In this document: one piece after another, positions 40,445 through 43,924 of the stretch
Position numbering within the stretch: position 1 is the first letter of the stretch
Layout: every line of letters begins with the position of its first letter
IMG/VR virus record: IMGVR_UViG_3300037296_000150
Span: 1-43,924 of that record
Direction: 5' to 3' (one strand)
DNA: 43,924 nt
Origin: a virus
Position numbers and translations under genes: made by a program
Notes under the pieces: generated by a model
Told to the model about the DNA's origin: nothing
The model's database searches: none
The model's input: only the letters and a program-made list of their open reading frames with translations

Positions 40445-40986
40445 TGCTTATCATGGCGTTCGACATTGCAACTTCGACTGGAATTGCCTTTGGCCGCGCC
40501 GGTGAAGTGCCGCGCACGACAACGATCAATCTTGGCCGGATCAATCAGGACGCCAAGAAGTTCGCAAAGGTGGGCAGCATGGTTTCCGTGCTGCTCACAA
40601 AATACAAGCCGGACCTCGTGGTGTTTGAAGCCCCCATTGGCGGGCCAACGACTTCGCATTTTCTTGTCGGCGCAGCTGCGGTGTTTACCGGGCGCGTAGA
40701 GGAAATGGGGTTTCGCTGTGAGAAGATCACAAGCTCGACCGCGCGCAAGCATTTCGTAGGCCGTGCGCTGCAGGTCAAAGACTTTCCGGGCCGCAACGTG
40801 GGTCAGCGCAAGAAGGCTCTCAAGCAGGTCATAATCGACCGCTGCTATCTGCTGGGCTGGAAGGTCCAGACAGACGACGAGGCCGACGCCTGCGCGATCT
40901 GGGATTTCGCCTGCGCCACCTATGGCCGCGCGCAATCAACACCTGCTGGCGGGCTGTTCACTAAAAAAAATTCAACAGGAGCATGA
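40444..40986 (+). CDS. RuvC-like Holliday junction resolvase
   Basis: RuvC-type nucleases cut four-way DNA junctions. The 180 aa protein shows the RNase H-like acid set: Asp7 in MAFDIATSTGIA, Glu62 in DLVVFEAP, and the late pair around Asp145/Asp148 (DDEADACAIWD). The start overlaps the previous stop as TGATG. It lies in the replication operon, so it probably resolves recombination or replication branches before packaging. Confidence 0.87.
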   Translation: MLIMAFDIATSTGIAFGRAGEVPRTTTINLGRINQDAKKFAKVGSMVSVLLTKYKPDLVVFEAPIGGPTTSHFLVGAAAVFTGRVEEMGFRCEKITSSTARKHFVGRALQVKDFPGRNVGQRKKALKQVIIDRCYLLGWKVQTDDEADACAIWDFACATYGRAQSTPAGGLFTKKNSTGA

Positions 40987-40987
40987 A

Positions 40988-41512
40988 ATGAACGACCAAA
41001 CCGTTCGTGGCGTCGTCTACGTGATGACAAATGAAAGTATGCCGGGTCTCGTAAAGATCGGCATGACAACGCGCGGCTCTATCCGTCGCGCAGAGGAGCT
41101 TTATCAGACTGGCGTGCCTACGCCTTTCAAGGTGGCGGCAGAGTTCCGCAGCGTGAATTGCCGCGAGCTGGAGGCAATGGTGCATGAGGCGCTGATTGAG
41201 CATCGCGTTTCAAACTCTCGTGAATTTTTTAGGATCAGCTTGGAGGACGCTTGCGAGTGCATTTTCCACTTTGAGGATCATCAGTTTTACACATGGCTGG
41301 AGTTTATGCGGCCGGGCCATACGATCACGCCAGACGATCATCTGTTTGACCCAGGTGACTTGGCTCGCATCTCTCATTTCTGCGGTGTGGATGAGCTTAC
41401 ATGCATGAGGGCGATGCACGAGTTGATGCCCGAAGATTTGGAGCCCGCCATAGAGCGGCTGCGGCAAAGGGTGGGAAACCCTGACCTTGGCAAGATTGCG
41501 CAGGTTCACTGA
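40988..41512 (+). CDS. T5orf172/GIY-YIG-like protein
   Basis: The start ATG 40988 follows a CAGGAG element. GVVYVMTNESMPGLVKIGMT and RAEELYQTGVPTPFKV, with a later EAMVHEAL and SREFFRI, match the T5orf172 domain, a relative of GIY-YIG nucleases. The last 60 residues are helical and unassigned. Members are found in phages as possible nucleases or DNA-binding proteins. It ends in a 1-bp overlap with the initiator gene, so it may be a settled homing-type gene. Confidence 0.8.
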   Translation: MNDQTVRGVVYVMTNESMPGLVKIGMTTRGSIRRAEELYQTGVPTPFKVAAEFRSVNCRELEAMVHEALIEHRVSNSREFFRISLEDACECIFHFEDHQFYTWLEFMRPGHTITPDDHLFDPGDLARISHFCGVDELTCMRAMHELMPEDLEPAIERLRQRVGNPDLGKIAQVH

Positions 41513-42279
41513 TGAGCAATATCATTCAGGGCATAGCGCAGAAGAAAATGACCGGGACGGCGGTAAAGAAGGCCGTTCTGATGTATATGGCGAATTGCGC
41601 CAGTGACGACGGAACAGGCATTTGGACAAGCAAGACGAATATGGCGTCCGATTTGGAGGTTTCGCGCCGGGCTGTTCAATTGGCGATTACGGCATTTATA
41701 GACGCTGGAGTTGTAGCCGAGGTCGGAAAGCGGAAATGCAAGAACGGTTTCACAGTCGAATATCAGATCAATATTCCGCTTCTTGATGCCATGCCATCCA
41801 CACGTGAACCCCATTCACATGTGAACCCCGTTCACGTGACATGCGAACCCCATTCGCATCAAGACGTGAACCCCATTCGCACAAACCTTCCTTTAACCAC
41901 CCCTGAACCATCCATAGAAGAAAATACCAAAGATGGATTGTTCACTGATGATCTGGCCCCTCCCAAGCAAGATCCAAAGCTAGATCGCTTCGACGAGTTC
42001 TGGGCTGCATATCCGAAATGCCAAAACAAGCGGGCACCTAAACGAGCTCGGACAATTTGGGCAAAGATCATGTCCGGTAAATCCAAGGGAATTGAAAAGG
42101 AAAGCCCCGATGTGATCATTGCTGCCGTGAAAAGATATGCGGCCAGCAATTCAGATTTCAAATTTGCTTTTAATCCTGCGCGCTGGCTGGACGAGCGTGA
42201 ATGGACGGAATGGCCCGAACAGGTTGAGCGGCGGCGCGGCGGGCAGTCGATCCCCTACTTCGGGGAGATCACGCGATGA
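41512..42279 (+). CDS. Replication initiator (lambda O-like), with winged-helix N-terminus
   Basis: Residues about 1-85 form a winged helix of the HTH_36/replication-protein type (KKAVLMYMANCASDDGTGIW, ASDLEVSRRAVQLAITAFI). A Pro/His/Thr-rich linker follows (residues about 95-140), encoded by the iterons. The C-terminal domain, FDEFWAAYPKCQNKRAPKRA and NPARWLDEREWTEW, is common in phage initiators that recruit helicase. Helicase lies two genes downstream. The layout, origin inside the initiator gene, repeats that of lambda O. Confidence 0.85.
   Translation: MSNIIQGIAQKKMTGTAVKKAVLMYMANCASDDGTGIWTSKTNMASDLEVSRRAVQLAITAFIDAGVVAEVGKRKCKNGFTVEYQINIPLLDAMPSTREPHSHVNPVHVTCEPHSHQDVNPIRTNLPLTTPEPSIEENTKDGLFTDDLAPPKQDPKLDRFDEFWAAYPKCQNKRAPKRARTIWAKIMSGKSKGIEKESPDVIIAAVKRYAASNSDFKFAFNPARWLDEREWTEWPEQVERRRGGQSIPYFGEITR
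41802..41883. repeat. Four dyad iterons: probable origin of replication
   Basis: Core repeats at 41804-41818 (GTGAACCCCATTCAC), 41821-41835 (GTGAACCCCGTTCAC), 41843-41857 (GCGAACCCCATTCGC) and 41866-41880 (GTGAACCCCATTCGC). Centres are 17, 22 and 23 bp apart. The first three are perfect inverted repeats around a 5-bp centre, and the third keeps symmetry by paired changes in both arms. An AT-richer stretch follows (about 41881-41940). Iterons within the initiator gene next to an AT-rich part are the lambda-type origin pattern. Confidence 0.85.
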
Positions 42280-42548
42280 ATTGCCCCACGACATTTGAGG
42301 ACGCCTACGGGGTGGCGATGCGGGCTCTGTGCAAAAAAGAGGGGCGCAAGCCGCTGTTGCCAGGTTCGATGGATTTTACGAGCGGTTGGAAGCGCGAAAC
42401 GCCCGATCAATTAAGGCTGCGTCGTGAAAGAGTGCTTGCTGCTGTGGCGGTAGGCAAGCCTCAGCGAGTGATCGCGGAAGAGCTTAATATCGAATTTGCC
42501 ACTGTGCGCCGTGACATTCGCGTCCTCAAAAATGAGGGGCGTCTGTGA
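42276..42548 (+). CDS. Small HTH protein, 90 aa (paralogue 1)
   Basis: The C-terminal half RVLAAVAVGKPQRVIAEELN and FATVRRDIRVLKNEGRL forms a HTH of the replication/transcription-regulator type. The first half (FEDAYGVAMRALCKKEGRKP) is nearly parallel to that of the next gene, so the two look like a tandem duplication. It lies between the initiator and helicase, where lambda P would stand. It could be a helicase loader or regulator. Confidence 0.7.
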   Translation: MNCPTTFEDAYGVAMRALCKKEGRKPLLPGSMDFTSGWKRETPDQLRLRRERVLAAVAVGKPQRVIAEELNIEFATVRRDIRVLKNEGRL

Positions 42549-42814
42549 TGGTCAAATCTAAGTCAGAGGACGAATACGGCGCTGCGTTGGGTGCGCTGCG
42601 GCGCAAAGAGGGCTTCACCCCACGCGTCATGCCGGATAGCCGAAAGCCTGCGCCCAGCGGGGCTGATATCGAGCTGCGGCGCGTAAAGGTCATGTTTCGT
42701 TTTCTTCGCGGAATGACGGCGCGGGAAATATCAGAGGACATGGGAATTTCTTACAACGTGGTCTGGCAAGACAAGCTCGCCCTTGAGACGCGGGGGTATC
42801 TGAAATGCAAGTGA
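42548..42814 (+). CDS. Small HTH protein, 88 aa (paralogue 2)
   Basis: The start overlaps the previous stop (TGATG). DEYGAALGALRRKEGFTP, IELRRVKVMFRFLRGMTARE and SEDMGISYNVVWQDKLALET follow the layout of the previous protein position by position, with a HTH at the C-terminus. The stop overlaps the helicase start. Function unknown. Confidence 0.7.
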   Translation: MVKSKSEDEYGAALGALRRKEGFTPRVMPDSRKPAPSGADIELRRVKVMFRFLRGMTAREISEDMGISYNVVWQDKLALETRGYLKCK

Positions 42815-43924
42815 TGAATGCAAACAACGGCGACGGCAAAGTGTTTGACGATTGGCTGTTGGCGGAAACGCAGCTGGTCGGTCGCGCGCTTTTGGATCAG
42901 TCCATCGTGGACCGCGTTGGCGACGTGATCAACGAAACGAGCTTTCAAAACCCCGTCCACAAGCGGATCTGGGCGATCATCGCCAACCGTCACCGCAATG
43001 GGCACCCTGCAAACCTCGTGGCAGTGGCGCAGATTATCGGTGACGATCCGGATTTGGAAAAGCTGGGCGGCAAGGGCTATCTGGTTTCCGCTTCGACGAA
43101 AGCGGTGGGCTACATCGACCCGCGTGAGACTGCGCAGATGATGATAGAGGGGCAATGCCGCTTCCTGCTGCGAGATAGCGCCGAGAAAGCCCTTTCGTCC
43201 ATCAAAACGGGCATGGACAGCCAAGAGGTGTCCGCAGGCCTCCTGACGGGCATTGCATCGCTTCCAGAGACGCGGGGGCGGGAAAGCTCTTTCTCTCTGG
43301 CGCGGTCTGTCACGGATGCTGTGACGCAGACGCATGAAGCGTATCATGGGCGGGCCACATTCCTTAAAACTGGCATTGGCGCGCTGGATGATATTCTGCG
43401 CGGGCTGGCGCCGGGCGATCTGTGTCTGCTGGGCGGCACGACTTCGATGGGAAAGACCGCGACTGCGATTGAGATAGCGGCAAACGTGGCGTTTTCTGAC
43501 GAGCCGGGTGGTGCCGTGTTCTGGTCGCTGGAAATGTGGCACACGGAAATTGCCAACCGGATCATCGCGGCGCGTTCGTCCGTGGCGTATTCGGATCTGC
43601 GCGATGCAAGCAAGCTGGATGAAAAGCAGTTCGGCCAATACGTCAAACACGCGCAGGAAGTTGAGAAGGGCCGCCTGCGGGTGGTGCCTAAGAACGTGCG
43701 AGACATGGCCGCTGGTCACGCTGCAATTAAGCGGGCCGCGCAGGATATGGGGCCGAAGTGTCCGCTGCGTCTGGTGGTCGTGGACTATGCGCAGCTTGTG
43801 CGCGGTGAAGGCAAGTCCCGATACGAGCAAATGACCAACGTGTCGATCGGGCTCAAGTCGCTGGCTGGCGTGCTGGGCGTCCCTGTGATCGCCCTGGTCC
43901 AGCTGGATCGCTCCATCGGTGAAC
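42814..43924 (+). CDS. DnaB-like replicative helicase (partial, runs off the window)
   Basis: The frame stays open to the window end, giving 370 residues. The N-terminal domain (AETQLVGRALLDQSIVDRVG ... ETSFQNPVHKRIW) is the DnaB primase-interaction domain. The RecA-like core has Walker A GGTTSMGKT, SLEMWHTEIANRI (motif H2-like) and Walker B LVVVDYAQL. The TGATG start overlapping the previous gene is chosen; ATG 42805 in the same frame is possible. It would be loaded at the iteron origin. Confidence 0.92.
   Translation, partial: MNANNGDGKVFDDWLLAETQLVGRALLDQSIVDRVGDVINETSFQNPVHKRIWAIIANRHRNGHPANLVAVAQIIGDDPDLEKLGGKGYLVSASTKAVGYIDPRETAQMMIEGQCRFLLRDSAEKALSSIKTGMDSQEVSAGLLTGIASLPETRGRESSFSLARSVTDAVTQTHEAYHGRATFLKTGIGALDDILRGLAPGDLCLLGGTTSMGKTATAIEIAANVAFSDEPGGAVFWSLEMWHTEIANRIIAARSSVAYSDLRDASKLDEKQFGQYVKHAQEVEKGRLRVVPKNVRDMAAGHAAIKRAAQDMGPKCPLRLVVVDYAQLVRGEGKSRYEQMTNVSIGLKSLAGVLGVPVIALVQLDRSIGE

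Noticed and set aside
41802-41883. CRISPR-like array
   Set aside because: Repeats are 15 bp with 2-8 bp between them and lie within a coding gene; they fit iterons, not repeat-spacer units.
42751-43830. 359-codon open frame antisense to the helicase
   Set aside because: The sense frame encodes a clear DnaB with Walker motifs; the antisense product is Arg/His-rich, as usual for shadows.

Overview
The window is most of a temperate, short-tailed phage (podovirus), as a virion genome or prophage, of an alphaproteobacterium. The virion genes follow the T7 plan (head-tail connector, scaffold, capsid, two tubular tail proteins, internal virion proteins, T7-type tail-fibre N-terminus), but I see no T7-type RNA polymerase. 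Regulation, recombination and replication follow the lambda plan (tyrosine integrase, excisionase, repressor/Cro switch, RecT, initiator gene containing iterons, DnaB). GC-rich codon use, a tRNA-Lys 3' end as attachment site and gene content resembling marine roseobacter phages suggest Rhodobacterales as host; this is inference.

Layout. (1) About 1-1700, minus strand: a small accessory operon with ArdA antirestriction protein, tiny membrane proteins and a Cys-rich protein, read from a sigma70-like promoter near 1680. (2) About 1780-10800, plus strand: HTH protein, small terminase, large terminase interrupted by an intein in its P-loop, connector, scaffold, major capsid protein and two virion-associated proteins, closed by a hairpin terminator. 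(3) 10968-12132: serine recombinase plus HNH nuclease, an accessory cassette between head and tail genes. (4) About 12170-25815: tail tube proteins, internal virion proteins (one with an M15 peptidase domain) and two beta-helix-like tail proteins. (5) 25812-27709: lysis cassette with holin candidates, DUF3380 muramidase and overlapping Rz/Rz1 spanins. (6) 27706-30246: an AT-richer tail protein with an SGNH esterase domain. (7) 30355-30494: operator-like palindrome, bidirectional terminator and attP (3' 47 bp of tRNA-Lys).

(8) 30457-38837, minus strand: the leftward early operon. In transcription order: unknown protein, GHKL-like ATPase, DEDD exonuclease, PD-(D/E)XK exonuclease, AP2-HNH endonuclease, RecT, several small proteins, excisionase, integrase, and a DUF551-like protein that ends inside attP. 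Nearly every gene overlaps the next by 4 bp. (9) 38866-39737: the immunity region, with operators filling the spacers of two outward promoters (PL, PR) around a short XRE repressor gene. (10) 39738-43924, plus strand: a structured leader, then the rightward early operon: unknown protein, RuvC-like resolvase, T5orf172 protein, replication initiator carrying four dyad iterons (probable origin), two paralogous HTH proteins and DnaB helicase, which runs off the window.

The parts fit a lambda-type switch controlling two early operons joined to a T7-type morphogenesis module. The genome is rich in nuclease and mobile-type genes: intein, serine recombinase, three HNH-type proteins and a GIY-YIG-type protein.
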